From Vespa crabro (Eukaryota; Arthropoda; Insecta; Hymenoptera; Vespidae): a DNA stretch of 64,000 nt. This document shows positions 63,958 through 64,000 of the stretch, piece after piece; position 1 is the stretch's first letter, and each line of letters opens with the position of its first letter. The DNA lies in contig NC_060956.1 of the NCBI RefSeq assembly GCF_910589235.1, positions 16,478,499 through 16,542,498 on the forward strand. Direction: 5' to 3'. The position numbers and the translations under genes are program-made. The notes beneath the pieces were generated by a model that ran no database searches, was not told where the DNA came from, and was given only the letters and a program-made list of their open reading frames with translations.

Positions 63958-64000
63958 ACTTTAATTTGTTTACTAATTATATAAAAAAAGAAATTGTAAA

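Overview
The window looks like insect nuclear DNA, most likely from a hymenopteran (wasp, bee or ant). It has intron-rich genes with consensus GT-AG splice sites, AT-rich intergenic DNA, very many (GA)n/(CT)n and (TA)n microsatellites, and a CpG frequency that is high over most of the window. These are sequence observations; the species is an inference. There are no bacterial operons, CRISPR arrays or phage genes, and I recognised no tRNA or rRNA.

Layout. (1) Positions 1-51,149 hold the 5' end of a very large minus-strand gene. Its first coding exon (51,041-51,149) encodes a signal peptide. The next exon I can support (13,907-13,985) encodes the first four cysteines of an EGF-like domain, in matching splice phase. 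Intron 1 is therefore about 37 kb and intron 2 runs off the left edge. Leader and EGF-1 spacing point to Notch, but only 62 codons are visible. The introns are microsatellite-dense, with islands of complex sequence, candidate regulatory palindromes, hairpins and a mariner-like MITE. (2) 51,150-53,840 is the space between this gene and the divergent plus-strand gene. (3) 53,841-58,860 (+) is a ten-exon coiled-coil gene, assembled here as a 551-residue protein matching the outer dynein arm docking subunit ODAD3/CCDC151. Its last intron contains a second mariner-like MITE. (4) 59,336-60,944 (+) is RCL1, seven exons, 373 residues, a pre-rRNA processing factor. (5) 61,127-62,502 (-) is ADAT1, three exons, 402 residues, tail-to-tail with RCL1. 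(6) 62,582-63,957 (-) is a six-exon aldo-keto reductase of 292 residues, ending only 79 bp before the ADAT1 start codon.

The genes do not form one pathway. A cell-surface/developmental gene and a motile-cilium/sperm-flagellum gene lie in CpG-rich DNA. Three compact housekeeping-type genes (rRNA processing, tRNA editing, carbonyl reduction) lie in CpG-poor DNA. In Hymenoptera such a contrast usually separates unmethylated from germline-methylated genes. I found no clearly new biological system. The most unusual structure is a ~260-bp tandem array at 13,960-15,275 that includes the 3' splice site and first 25 bases of the EGF exon and so lays out copies of that splice site upstream of the real one.
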